A DNA stretch of 33,725 nucleotides from Candidatus Woesearchaeota archaeon (GCA_014729505.1 WJJS01000023.1:1-33725), one strand, 5' to 3'. Numbered from the stretch's first letter, positions 1-7,876 are shown. Notes: generated from the sequence alone by a model not told the origin. Program-made: numbers and translations.

Positions 1-173
1 AAAAGATCTGTGAGCAGTACTCCGGCTCCTACTTTGCTTTTTTCTACTTCAATGCTGCGCTCTTGTCCCGCATTACTCAAAGAAACGTAAAAGAAGAGGA
101 GTAAGAATCCAAAACCTAGGATGCCGATGACGAGTACGAGTTCCAGTGGTCGTAGTGATTGTCCTTTTTTCAT
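1..173 (-). CDS. N-terminal part of a class III-signal membrane protein (truncated by window edge)
   Basis: The reading frame is open from an ATG at 173 to the window edge and begins MKKGQSLRPLELVLVIGILG. A K-K-G sequence followed by a Gln and a single hydrophobic helix (about residues 11-32) is the pattern of archaeal prepilin-type signal peptides cut after Gly. The ATG overlaps the TGA of the upstream gene (ATGA), so the two are translationally coupled. The C-terminal part is outside the window and the function is unknown. It may be a pilin-like subunit or simply a single-pass surface protein. Confidence 0.7.
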   Translation of the reverse strand, partial: MKKGQSLRPLELVLVIGILGFGFLLLFFYVSLSNAGQERSIEVEKSKVGAGVLLTDL

Positions 174-586
174 GTTCTGCTGATAACCATGGTAAATGTG
201 TAATCCTTTGTTTTTTTCTCGCGAATATTGTGGACTATCGGTCCTCGTTCCAGCATGATCTCGAATAAGTCTTTATTGCTGTAGTAGGTGTTGTTACCGA
301 CTTGTACTCTCATTGCTATTTGCTTTTCTGAGTCAAACATGGCCGTTAATCGACTCGAGCTAATAGTGAGTTCTGGCCTGTCACTGTACGGGTCTGGTTG
401 TGTAAGTTCTTGTATTGCGCGTTGAAAGATGATTTCGCTTTGCAGACCATGTAATGTGCTGTGAACAGTGTACATGCTAACACCTAGGTAAGTAATTGCT
501 GAGAGGAGTACTGCAGCGATGCCAAAGTAAAAGAGCCACCACATGAGATTGGTTTGTCCTTTACGTGCTAACTCGTTGCGTGCCAT
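170..586 (-). CDS. Pilin-like single-pass surface protein, 138 aa
   Basis: The protein begins MARNELARKGQTNLMWW. R-K-G followed by Q-T and one hydrophobic helix (about residues 13-38) matches a class III signal peptide. The rest is a soluble extracellular domain of about 100 residues without cysteines. Its start lies 26 nt inside the preceding gene and its stop overlaps the next start as ATGA, so it is an internal operon member. I do not recognise the soluble domain. A role as a minor pilin or accessory subunit is inferred from the signal and the company it keeps. Confidence 0.75.
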   Translation of the reverse strand: MARNELARKGQTNLMWWLFYFGIAAVLLSAITYLGVSMYTVHSTLHGLQSEIIFQRAIQELTQPDPYSDRPELTISSSRLTAMFDSEKQIAMRVQVGNNTYYSNKDLFEIMLERGPIVHNIREKKTKDYTFTMVISRT

Positions 587-1505
587 AGCGTATCACCCCC
601 TCGTGCAGTGCTTGTGCGATACGCGCGCCTGTTGTCTCAACGCCGGTTGTAGTGCCTACGTCGATAAGGACGCGTACCGCGTTACTCGTCAGTACTTCTC
701 TCATATCGTGTGGTTCTAGTGCTGCTGGATTTACCGGTATTATTGCTGCTCCTTCAATGGCAATGCTCTCATTTTGTAGTGCGGCGGTAACGCGGTTGAG
801 CAGCTCGCAGGCCAAATATTTGCTGTCCGCGATATGCTCATTTGCTGGAATGTATGCGCGGACAATATTGTCCGTTCCTGTGGCTCGTATTGCGAGCAGT
901 GGTTGTGTACTCTGCGTAGCAGTTGCGCTGTATAATTGTGCATTATTGGATCGCATTCTTGCTATGATTTCGGTCACTAGTGCTTGTTCGGTACTGTTAT
1001 GGGTCGTGTGTTCTTCAGTGTCTGCAAGAGCAAGTGTTGTCAGTGGTGTTGGATCTTTTCGTTGACATTCGCGCGCATAGCGATTAAAGGTTAATGGCGC
1101 TTTGCCAATCAGTATGTCGCTTCCTTGTTTTGCAAAGACGAGGGAGCTGTCCGTGAAGGTGCCTTCTCGTAAATGCAGGTCATTACTGCGTACAAATAGG
1201 TATTCTTCTGGACGGTCTTGTTGTGATACAGTCACTTTTTCTAGACTGACAGTTACAGTATAATTGTCTGGCGTGTAATAGTAAAAATAGGCATTGTCAT
1301 CAAAGAGTTGGAGGAGATCGATGTTTAAGCCTATTTCATTGACGAGTATTGTTTTTTCATAGAAATCTCCTTTGTTGATGAATCCGTAGATCACGCCCAT
1401 TCCTGTAAGGAGTATGAGTCCTCCGATAAACATGAATCCTGTAAGAACCCGCAGTATGTTGCGCTGTCCTGCTTCTGCTTGTGCAGTCCCTCGTTTGCCT
1501 AACAT
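561..1505 (-). CDS. Membrane-anchored surface protein, 314 aa
   Basis: The N-terminus MLGKRGTAQAEAG is followed by a hydrophobic helix at about residues 19-43, leaving about 270 residues outside the cell. The C-terminal 100 residues alternate helix and strand and distantly recall N-acetylmuramoyl-L-alanine amidase (Amidase_3) folds. I see none of the zinc-binding His/Glu residues of that family, so an active enzyme is not supported. It overlaps both neighbours (7 nt upstream, 26 nt downstream), which indicates tight coupling. Function is unknown. Confidence 0.75.
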   Translation of the reverse strand: MLGKRGTAQAEAGQRNILRVLTGFMFIGGLILLTGMGVIYGFINKGDFYEKTILVNEIGLNIDLLQLFDDNAYFYYYTPDNYTVTVSLEKVTVSQQDRPEEYLFVRSNDLHLREGTFTDSSLVFAKQGSDILIGKAPLTFNRYARECQRKDPTPLTTLALADTEEHTTHNSTEQALVTEIIARMRSNNAQLYSATATQSTQPLLAIRATGTDNIVRAYIPANEHIADSKYLACELLNRVTAALQNESIAIEGAAIIPVNPAALEPHDMREVLTSNAVRVLIDVGTTTGVETTGARIAQALHEGVIRYGTQRVST

Positions 1506-2005
1506 TCACTTTCCTCTTTGGTCAGTGTGATTTCTTTGTCGCGATTCATGCAAAAATAGAATACTTCGGGTACGGGCACTTCGTTTGTCAAAACCAGTCG
1601 TTTGGTGAGTAAGGTTATTGGTTGTGCTAGACAAGGGTACGCACCGCAAGTAGTATGGATGTTTTCAAATGTTTCACAACGGTTAACGCGCCGATGTTCT
1701 GCGTCTGTGTACGTGTCATATAAACAAAGACAGGTCTTTGATCCGCAACTCTTTGGCCCGTGTGCGTTGCCTGCGTAGAGTCCTATCGTGTAATTGCTTC
1801 CTATTGTGCGTACAGGGATGGTATCGCCGGGTTGTAATGCGTTGAGTTCTATGACGTAGCGCTCGAAGTCTTGTTCTGCTTGTGATGGTTGGTTTGAAAG
1901 TGCCGGCGTGACGAGTTGTATGAGCAAATAAATGGCGCCAAGAAAGAGTACTGCGGCAAACATGAGCTCTATTGCTTTATTGATCACCATCCCTCTTTTG
2001 TTCAT
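1499..2005 (-). CDS. Pilin-like Cys-rich surface protein, 168 aa
   Basis: MNKRGMVINKAIELMF fits a class III signal: K-R-G, then M-V, with an acidic residue near +8 and a helix over about residues 10-32. The ectodomain has eight cysteines at about residues 87-168, including a CxxxxCxC cluster, so it is probably disulfide-bonded outside the cell. The gene has its own TATA box on the minus strand (plus 2026-2036, CTTTATAAATT) centred 26 nt before the ATG, implying a leaderless transcript that starts the downstream 314-aa, 138-aa and partial genes. The soluble domain is not recognised. Confidence 0.75.
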   Translation of the reverse strand: MNKRGMVINKAIELMFAAVLFLGAIYLLIQLVTPALSNQPSQAEQDFERYVIELNALQPGDTIPVRTIGSNYTIGLYAGNAHGPKSCGSKTCLCLYDTYTDAEHRRVNRCETFENIHTTCGAYPCLAQPITLLTKRLVLTNEVPVPEVFYFCMNRDKEITLTKEESEC

Positions 2006-2038
2006 AGGTATGAAAAAGGTGCTGGCAATTTATAAAGG

Positions 2039-2347
2039 TTACCTGACGTCACAACAGACTTGTCCTTGTGTACAATCATCAAAATTACTGCCCGGTACGC
2101 GAACGTATCGTATGGATCCTTGGCGTAGATCGCTGCAACTGTCTGCACATTGTCGTTGTGTGCCAAAGACTTCGCATTTGTCGCCACTGAGTCCTCCTGC
2201 GCTTTCATTACCTACCGTATCGATAAAACCGAATGCTTTGCCGATCTGATCACGGAAAATAAATGCGAGGATCACAAGAACAAGTAATGCCAGTATTGCT
2301 TTTGTAAGATAGGATAGTTCGCCTCTTTTTCCTGCAAAAATATTCAT
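2039..2347 (-). CDS. Small anchored Cys-rich protein with defensin-like cysteine spacing, 102 aa
   Basis: Architecture: K-R-G signal (residues 7-9), one helix (about 17-34), a short Gly/Ser spacer, then a 45-residue C-terminal module with exactly six cysteines spaced C-x8-C-x3-C-x20-C-x5-CC. The order and the terminal CC pair resemble the beta-defensin cysteine pattern, though the third loop is longer. Two more proteins with the same design are encoded at 7329-7586 and 7583-7876. The ATG at 2347 lies about 24 nt from a TATA-like AT-rich stretch, so it is probably leaderless. Function is unknown; a disulfide-stabilised extracellular domain is the safe reading. Confidence 0.75.
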   Translation of the reverse strand: MNIFAGKRGELSYLTKAILALLVLVILAFIFRDQIGKAFGFIDTVGNESAGGLSGDKCEVFGTQRQCADSCSDLRQGSIRYVRVPGSNFDDCTQGQVCCDVR

Positions 2348-2420
2348 ATAATCATCAAGAGGTTTGTTTTATTTAAACCTTACCAAAACAATTATATAGA
2401 TTCTATTACAATAGTGCCTC
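2348..2420. promoter_or_regulatory. Divergent leaderless promoters
   Basis: This 73-bp gap separates two divergent genes. On the plus strand ATTATATA at 2391-2398 lies 23-30 nt before the ATG at 2421. On the minus strand GTTTAAAT (plus 2371-2378) lies 24-33 nt before the ATG at 2347. Both distances put the transcription start at or next to the start codon. No Shine-Dalgarno sequence is seen for either gene. Confidence 0.6.
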
Positions 2421-3119
2421 ATGCAAAAGGGGAGAGTACACACTGTTATCTGGATTGGCGCTCTTGCTATTATCGTCGTCGCGTTACTCCTTTATTTGTT
2501 CTTGCCAACTGGAGTTGAGTACAGTGATGATCCTGTGGAGTGGGTTGATACGCATACTGATGGCGCCGTTGTTATTGATGTGGAGGAAGCGTCGCAGGGT
2601 GGCAGTTCATATTACGAGGGTCTTGCTAATCAGCGCGTTCCTGTGCAAGGCGGCGAAGTGACTGGTATTGCATACTTTGGTGCGTATAAGGGCCAGGTGT
2701 TTAACAAGAATGCTGTTGAAAATAGTGAGATTGTGATGCATATCGGTCCTGAATTGAATCCTCAAGACGGTGTTATTGATACTTTTGCAGTGGTGCAGTT
2801 TGATCCTGTTCTTACTCCTGGAACACTAGTTCCTGAAAAGCTGGTGATATATGTTGATCAGGACTGGGTGGATAGAGCAAGCAATCTCAATATTATTTGG
2901 GGTCCTGATGTTGCTAATATTGCAGGTATGAATCAGCGTCCGTTTAACTTCTCTACTGCTCAAAACGGTGTCTATATCGATAGTATTGATACAGATATTG
3001 AATGGACTTTAATGGTTGATGATCGTCCTCAGGGTCGCGTCTTTGTTGGTGATATTTCTAAAGAGGATCTTTTGAACACTGACGTGTTGTCTGATAAGAT
3101 TTTCTTGACACTGGTGTGA
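2421..3119 (+). CDS. Membrane-anchored extracellular protein, 232 aa
   Basis: An N-terminal hydrophobic helix (about residues 8-29) follows MQKGRVH. The remaining 200 residues are acidic and beta-rich, with no cysteines and no motif I recognise. The gene is transcribed away from the pilin-like operon from a shared 73-bp intergenic region, so it is probably part of the same surface programme. It could be a lipid-facing anchored adhesin or a pseudopilin-like subunit; neither can be shown here. Confidence 0.75.
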   Translation: MQKGRVHTVIWIGALAIIVVALLLYLFLPTGVEYSDDPVEWVDTHTDGAVVIDVEEASQGGSSYYEGLANQRVPVQGGEVTGIAYFGAYKGQVFNKNAVENSEIVMHIGPELNPQDGVIDTFAVVQFDPVLTPGTLVPEKLVIYVDQDWVDRASNLNIIWGPDVANIAGMNQRPFNFSTAQNGVYIDSIDTDIEWTLMVDDRPQGRVFVGDISKEDLLNTDVLSDKIFLTLV

Positions 3120-3127
3120 GTTTTACA

Positions 3128-3148
3128 ACAAGATAAAACAAGTCTTGT
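3128..3148. terminator. Short inverted repeat after the 232-aa gene
   Basis: ACAAGA at 3128-3133 is complementary to TCTTGT at 3143-3148, with a 9-nt A-rich loop, just past the stop codon and between two convergent genes. Archaeal termination usually relies on T-runs rather than hairpins, so this is only a weak terminator candidate. Confidence 0.25.
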
Positions 3149-3256
3149 ATCGCGATGATTCTCAATATTTTGTAGGGCCGCCAGTACAGTGTATCGTACA
3201 AGTGTGCACTATGCTTTTGACCAAATAAGAAAACATGTTTCGCAGCATTTGAGGCC

Positions 3257-5899
3257 TTAATGTGCAGGCCATTTCGTAAACGTGTTGATGTATGCTGTTG
3301 CTTTATACGCGGCATAATCTAGGGCTACGCTTGCCGCCGCTCCTACAAAGCATCCGGCAATGGGTACTGGAATGGCACATCCTGCGGATTGTAGAGCAAT
3401 GCCTCCCCCAATGTTGAGTATGAGCACGGTAAATTTCGCCACGGTTGGACCAATATTTGCTCCTTGATAACAGAAGTTGAGATTATTGTCGTCATTGAGT
3501 TCTGGATGTACTGTTAAGCATTGGACTGGCAATATTCCGTCCTTTCCGACGAGATTATCAAGAACGCCAGGTTCATTACAGATTCGGACTGCTTTTTCAA
3601 ATCGTTTGTCTCGTGTCGTTTCCTCGTTATTGATTGAAGCGGTATCAACAAAGGTTGGTCCGCCACCAAAATCAACAAGCGCATATCCCTCGTCTGGTGC
3701 GCTGCAACGACAATAATTGTTCGTGAGTTGGAGGTCTGCATAGCAGGGACTGGCAAGGAAGAGTCGTTGCAATCCTTGGTTCAGTGCTCCTCGACTAATA
3801 ACGTCTTGTCCGATGATGTCTCGTTGTAACATGAGGAATTTTGAGGTAGCTTGATCAGTGATGGGGTAGAAGACATTCGTAGTGTCTGTTGTCAGTGGTG
3901 TTTGAAATGGTCGGTGCATGCCAAACGTGTTGAGTCCTACTGCCATGAATTTCATGTTCGTACTGTCCATGAGGACTTGATGGTACGCTGCAGCAAACGC
4001 GATAACTCTTTTTGGATGTGTGGCCCAGCGTCCCAGGTTCCATGCAAGCGAGTATCGTTGCACTTCTGCTGCGATTTCTGGATGTGTCAACGCGAGCTCT
4101 GCTGCTTCGCTTGCTTGTCGTGCTTTACCTGCATTCATCATTGCCTGTGCCATGTCATCTCCGTAAGCGCTCGTTAACCGCCCTATAATTTCGCCTTCTT
4201 CTACGCCATTCTTGAGCAGCGTGTTAACAGCGTCAGCCGCTTCTTGTGTTTGGCGATTATTGAGTGCTTGGACGAGATCATCTCCTCCTCGACCTAGTTG
4301 TCGTACTTGTTGTACTGCTGCAGGATTTTCGATAAAGGGTTTGCTGAGTTTATCTGCTAAGAACCGATGTGCACTTGGCGCTTCTATGGCTTCTTCTGCG
4401 ATTTCTCTCATGACACTTGGAGGATACGCTTTTGGAATGTCGTCTGCGTGCTTGACGATGTCATCTGCTTGTGAAAACATTTTTTTGACGAGGTTAATTG
4501 AATCATCCGAGATCTTGAGCACTATTCTTCCGCTTTCAATAGTTGCAGAACTGATAGCGAGGACCAATGATCGTGCACGACCTCCTACTGAGGCGGCCAG
4601 TCGATATACTCGCAGTCCTGATATGATGCCTCCAGCACTTCGTGCTACTCTTCCAAGCACTCCTGCTGCAACTCGTTGACCTATTTTTCCCAAGAACCCT
4701 GCGCCTTTTGTTACAATACTCGCACCACTCAAAAATTTGGCAGTTTTGGCAACGGGTCCTGCAAACGCAAGAACGGCTCCTATCATCGCGGCGTTTGAGA
4801 AATATTTTTCTTGCAGATCGATCGTCCATGCTTCGTCTTCTCCGTGTGGGAAGCGTTCGTAGTAAAAAACATAAGTTGGATCGCCTTGTCCTCTAATATA
4901 CTCCTCCCACGGCCCTTCAAGTGTTTGTGGTAATTGGAAGTTGGTAACAGTGCATCGTTTTGATAATAATTGTTCTGGTGTTTGTGGTGCGTTGAGTATG
5001 GCGTCAAAAAGTCCTGTAGGTCCCATTGGACATTCATTTGAGTCTCTGCTAAGGTGTATTTCGTTTGTACCTCTATTGTCGCCGCATATCTGGAATGTTC
5101 CTTCTCCTTTTTTGAGAGGACATCCTATATCTCCTGCTCCTCCTTGATGCCATTCATAGTTTTCTGCAACGAGATTGAAGGTGCATTCCGGGCTTAAGGG
5201 TAGCGGAGGTATCCATGTGCCTGCAAGATCATCTCCTATGTCGCCGCTTGTGCGCAGTGCTTCGCGAAACTGCCATTCGGTTATAGGTTCTTTGAGTTCA
5301 TCCAAATGCACATAGGCGCACCATACATTGTTGAAATTGTTTTTTTCAAATTTCTGCCAACATTTTGTGGTGATTTCAACAAGGTCGTTGACATTTTCTA
5401 TGCCTATTGTTGGTGTCTCGAGTTGTGCACCAAAGCATTCTACTTGTGTCTCACCAAATTGTGCGCTTCCTTCAGAGTCACCACCGACAGTGATCGTACC
5501 GCGTCGCGCATTTTTTCCTAATCCTATTATTGCTCCTCCTGTCGGGCTTGTTAAGTTACTTTTATTGTCTGCAAGAAGTAGTGTGATATCTTGGTCAGGT
5601 TTAAATGCTTTATCGCCGTGAAATTTGCAGAGGTTTTGATCATTGAAATCCACGTCTCCTGTCGCGATGATATTAATGGCGCAGGTGAGTGCATTTACAG
5701 AATTGATCATTTTGACTTCGTCTTCGCTAAGCGTTCCTAATCCTGGCGGAACAAATGTTGCATTAGGCAAGGGTATGGGAACTCCTGCGATGTAGCGCCA
5801 CATATTTTGTCCTGTCTCTGTTCCGGCACTAAGGACTACTACGGTTAAGAGGCCTAGTATTAAGCTTACCACAAGCATACTCACACCTCTTTTGTTCAT
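3257..5899 (-). CDS. Large surface protein with class III signal, about 880 aa
   Basis: MNKRGVSMLVVSLILGL carries K-R-G plus a helix, a class III signal. I start at 5899 rather than the in-frame ATG at 5908 because a TATA box (minus ATTATAAATAT, plus 5921-5931) lies about 27 nt before 5899 and only 18 nt before 5908. Residues 30-350 form a Cys-containing ectodomain. Around residue 366 begins a long Ala/Gly-rich stretch with hydrophobic segments, followed by a helical region to about 620. The end (about 825-870) is a hydrophobic Gly/Ala segment with paired cysteines resembling a glycine zipper. The middle and end loosely recall pre-toxin or translocation regions of polymorphic toxins, but no toxin domain is recognised. 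It is the biggest product of the surface locus. Confidence 0.8.
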   Translation of the reverse strand: MNKRGVSMLVVSLILGLLTVVVLSAGTETGQNMWRYIAGVPIPLPNATFVPPGLGTLSEDEVKMINSVNALTCAINIIATGDVDFNDQNLCKFHGDKAFKPDQDITLLLADNKSNLTSPTGGAIIGLGKNARRGTITVGGDSEGSAQFGETQVECFGAQLETPTIGIENVNDLVEITTKCWQKFEKNNFNNVWCAYVHLDELKEPITEWQFREALRTSGDIGDDLAGTWIPPLPLSPECTFNLVAENYEWHQGGAGDIGCPLKKGEGTFQICGDNRGTNEIHLSRDSNECPMGPTGLFDAILNAPQTPEQLLSKRCTVTNFQLPQTLEGPWEEYIRGQGDPTYVFYYERFPHGEDEAWTIDLQEKYFSNAAMIGAVLAFAGPVAKTAKFLSGASIVTKGAGFLGKIGQRVAAGVLGRVARSAGGIISGLRVYRLAASVGGRARSLVLAISSATIESGRIVLKISDDSINLVKKMFSQADDIVKHADDIPKAYPPSVMREIAEEAIEAPSAHRFLADKLSKPFIENPAAVQQVRQLGRGGDDLVQALNNRQTQEAADAVNTLLKNGVEEGEIIGRLTSAYGDDMAQAMMNAGKARQASEAAELALTHPEIAAEVQRYSLAWNLGRWATHPKRVIAFAAAYHQVLMDSTNMKFMAVGLNTFGMHRPFQTPLTTDTTNVFYPITDQATSKFLMLQRDIIGQDVISRGALNQGLQRLFLASPCYADLQLTNNYCRCSAPDEGYALVDFGGGPTFVDTASINNEETTRDKRFEKAVRICNEPGVLDNLVGKDGILPVQCLTVHPELNDDNNLNFCYQGANIGPTVAKFTVLILNIGGGIALQSAGCAIPVPIAGCFVGAAASVALDYAAYKATAYINTFTKWPAH

Positions 5900-5930
5900 A
5901 CGTCGCATTATAGTGTAGTGATATTTATAA

Positions 5931-6116
5931 TTATCCGATCCCCAGATATCCTTCGATGATTTGAATAATACCTCTGTTACTCGTATTTGCTTGGATCATG
6001 AGCCAAATAAAGAAGAGTATTGCCATAAGGCCCAGGATTAATAAAATGACCTGCCACCATTCTGGTGCGCTGTAATCACCTTTTTTGTTTTTGATTATCC
6101 TATTTGTTGTAGACAT
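5931..6116 (-). CDS. Pilin-like micro-protein, 61 aa
   Basis: It begins with a short polar head, then N-K-K-G-D-Y and a helix (about residues 21-43), leaving a tail of under 20 residues. Such a short product with a K-K-G signal fits a small pilin-like subunit or assembly peptide. Its start overlaps the end of the 355-aa gene by 22 nt, so it depends on translation of that gene. The Y-S-x(n)-W-Q pattern before the helix resembles the 39-aa protein at 7159-7278 (G-Y-S-W-Q-Q), and the two may be related. Confidence 0.7.
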   Translation of the reverse strand: MSTTNRIIKNKKGDYSAPEWWQVILLILGLMAILFFIWLMIQANTSNRGIIQIIEGYLGIG

Positions 6117-7162
6117 TGTACGCGTATTCCTTGTTCACCATCTCCTCCGGCGATTGTTGCTGTGCCGAAGGGGTAGATGGAATCTTTTGCTGGTACAAGG
6201 ACGAGTCTGTTTGCTCGTTTGTTTTCCTCTGTACTTTCTTCATAGCCCAGGAGTTCTCCTACTTTGCCGATAACGCTTCTCGGCAGTGCAAATGCGTCCG
6301 CTCCCCATTCGTTCATGCGTGCAAACTCGACGGCGAAGGGTTCGTTTATCTTATAAGTATACTTAATGTTATTTTTTATGAGTGTGCTGCTTGTTTCTTT
6401 TTGTGTTTCATCAAGGACATATTCCCAATAGCTTTCCTCATCTCCAGGTCTGACCGGATGTGTTCGCATCCACGCAGCAAGCGACGTTATTTCTGTCTTT
6501 TCTACTTCTCTTGTTACATTTGGTGAGAACTTTACACGCGCGCAATAGATGCAGAATGTTGGCGGCCCATATGCAGTAAAAAGATTGAGAGAGGTTCCTG
6601 GTATGGTTCCTTTCGCATACTGTTGTACGGCCCATTTTTCCTGCTTTGAATAATCGTCTGGAGGATCGGAAATGCCAAAAAGGTCCCAATCAATCAGGTT
6701 CCACCATGAATCGAATAGCGGTAATTTTCCTTGTTGTACTTTTTGCCAGCAATTGCGCAGTTGATCTGCCATGATCTTGTTGAGTGCCCATTCATATTGT
6801 AGTTGTTCGTCAGTTGGATTGTTAAAAATCTTTGCTATCTCTTCCCATCGTGCGCGGTTCGGTCCTGCTAGTTGTCGTTGGATTTCAAGCATGTCATCTT
6901 CTGCATCATATTTTAATGCTTCAAGATCGGCCATGGTGACATTGACATATACTGTTTTGCATTCCGGTGGAACATCAAACATTCCTGCCGTTCCTAGTTT
7001 GGTGATGCCGATGAGTAGCGTGCTCCATTCGCATGCCACGTCTGGCGTGATGATACCAAGCCATGAAAGAATTAGATACACGAGCCATGCAAGCGCGAGT
7101 GTAGAGAGAGCGAGTATCGCCAGTCCGACGAGAAAATTCTGGATATTTGCGCGTTTACTCAT
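6095..7162 (-). CDS. Membrane-anchored surface protein, 355 aa
   Basis: MSKRANIQNFL is followed by a long hydrophobic region (about residues 10-37). The ectodomain is large, helical in its middle, Trp-rich and contains six cysteines, including a CIYC pair near residue 200. The start codon overlaps the TGA of the 39-aa gene as ATGA, and the 61-aa gene overlaps its end, giving a three-gene unit 39 aa - 355 aa - 61 aa. No family is recognised. Its place between two tiny pilin-like proteins suggests a structural or assembly partner for them. Confidence 0.8.
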   Translation of the reverse strand: MSKRANIQNFLVGLAILALSTLALAWLVYLILSWLGIITPDVACEWSTLLIGITKLGTAGMFDVPPECKTVYVNVTMADLEALKYDAEDDMLEIQRQLAGPNRARWEEIAKIFNNPTDEQLQYEWALNKIMADQLRNCWQKVQQGKLPLFDSWWNLIDWDLFGISDPPDDYSKQEKWAVQQYAKGTIPGTSLNLFTAYGPPTFCIYCARVKFSPNVTREVEKTEITSLAAWMRTHPVRPGDEESYWEYVLDETQKETSSTLIKNNIKYTYKINEPFAVEFARMNEWGADAFALPRSVIGKVGELLGYEESTEENKRANRLVLVPAKDSIYPFGTATIAGGDGEQGIRVQCLQQIG

Positions 7163-7278
7163 GATACATAGGGGGCTATGAGTCTGTTATAGGCGAGAAA
7201 TAATCCTACTACGATGAGTAATGAGATAATCAAGCCTAGGAGTATTTGTTGCCAAGAATACCCTACACCTCTTTTCAT
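7159..7278 (-). CDS. 39-aa pilin-like micro-protein
   Basis: Reading the minus strand gives ATG at 7278 to TGA at 7159, a 39-residue product starting MKRGVGYSWQQILLG and continuing as one hydrophobic helix to about residue 30. K-R-G before the helix matches the signals of its neighbours. Two signs support translation: a TATA box (minus CTTTTATAAATC, plus 7299-7310) centred 27 nt before the ATG, and an ATGA overlap with the 355-aa gene. It is the first gene of that transcript. It is short enough for automated callers to miss. Confidence 0.7.
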   Translation of the reverse strand: MKRGVGYSWQQILLGLIISLLIVVGLFLAYNRLIAPYVS

Positions 7279-7298
7279 ACTGTTTGTCGGTGAGATGA

Positions 7299-7310
7299 TT
7301 TATAAAAGGT
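7299..7310 (-). promoter_or_regulatory. TATA box for the 39/355/61-aa operon
   Basis: Minus-strand CTTTTATAAATC is centred 27 nt upstream of the ATG at 7278. It fits the -26/-27 TATA position of a leaderless archaeal promoter and lies just outside the end of the 85-aa gene. Confidence 0.6.
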
Positions 7311-7328
7311 TTTCGTCCAGAATGGGGG

Positions 7329-7586
7329 TTATGAATTGTTATTGCTGGAAACGCCAATCTTAATGCAGCATTTGTTTGTTTCATTAGTACAGGTTCCAAC
7401 TGGTGAAGCGGTTTCTCCACTTGCACAAGCATTCTTACATGTTCCTCCTACTGTTTCACATGAATCTGCTGTTTCACCAAAGAGTCCTAGTTTTTGACCT
7501 ACTAAGAATGCGAGTATGACTAGAACAAGTATGGCAATAATAGCACCAACAATCTTTGATATTGCTATGTCCCCTTTTGTATTCAT
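7329..7586 (-). CDS. Anchored mini-protein with beta-defensin-like six-cysteine motif, 85 aa
   Basis: I start at 7586 (MNTKGDIAISKIVG) because this ATG overlaps the upstream TGA as ATGA; a farther start at 7601 would add five residues. K-G-D-I precedes one helix (about residues 9-31). A C-terminal module then has exactly six cysteines spaced C-x6-C-x3-C-x11-C-x6-CC. This order and the terminal CC pair fall within the beta-defensin-type pattern, and the sequence includes the GGTC found in defensin-like folds. It is a close design match to the 102-aa protein at 2039-2347 and is coupled to the 97-aa paralogue upstream. Function is unknown; a homologous defensin fold is not proven. Confidence 0.75.
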   Translation of the reverse strand: MNTKGDIAISKIVGAIIAILVLVILAFLVGQKLGLFGETADSCETVGGTCKNACASGETASPVGTCTNETNKCCIKIGVSSNNNS

Positions 7587-7876
7587 CGTCCTTGACAACA
7601 CACGGTGCAGAATTGTTGTTCTTCTGGTTCTTTTTCTTGTTGTGTTCCATCGGTAAAGATGTTACGAGCTAGTGTGGGCCCTTCACACTGAACATCCTTT
7701 GGGCTTTCCCCTGCAGTATAGATTCCTTTGCATACGCCTTTTCGGGTTTCACAATTATCTGCTCCGGTAATACCCGCTAAATAATTGGCTACGAGAAACA
7801 CAATAATGACCATGATGGTTACTGCAATGATTGCTCCAACAATAACGTTCATTGCTTGTCCTTGTTTTCTTGTCAT
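7583..7876 (-). CDS. Anchored Cys-rich mini-protein, 97 aa
   Basis: The start is set at 7876 (MTRKQGQAMNVIVG) because GAGGGATC precedes this ATG and a TATA-like box (minus TTTTTATACC) lies near 7910-7919; a longer frame from 7966 would add a non-hydrophobic Cys-containing leader and run through the promoter. After one helix (about residues 9-34) come six cysteines spaced C-x6-C-x14-C-x25-C-x2-CC. The first pair matches the 85-aa neighbour (A-D-x-C-E-T), which indicates common origin with diverged loops. It is the first gene of a two-gene coupled pair. Confidence 0.7.
   Translation of the reverse strand: MTRKQGQAMNVIVGAIIAVTIMVIIVFLVANYLAGITGADNCETRKGVCKGIYTAGESPKDVQCEGPTLARNIFTDGTQQEKEPEEQQFCTVCCQGR

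Noticed and set aside
652-1065. 137-aa plus-strand frame inside the 314-aa surface gene
   Set aside because: Antisense to a coupled operon gene and Ser/Cys-rich low-complexity sequence typical of shadows.
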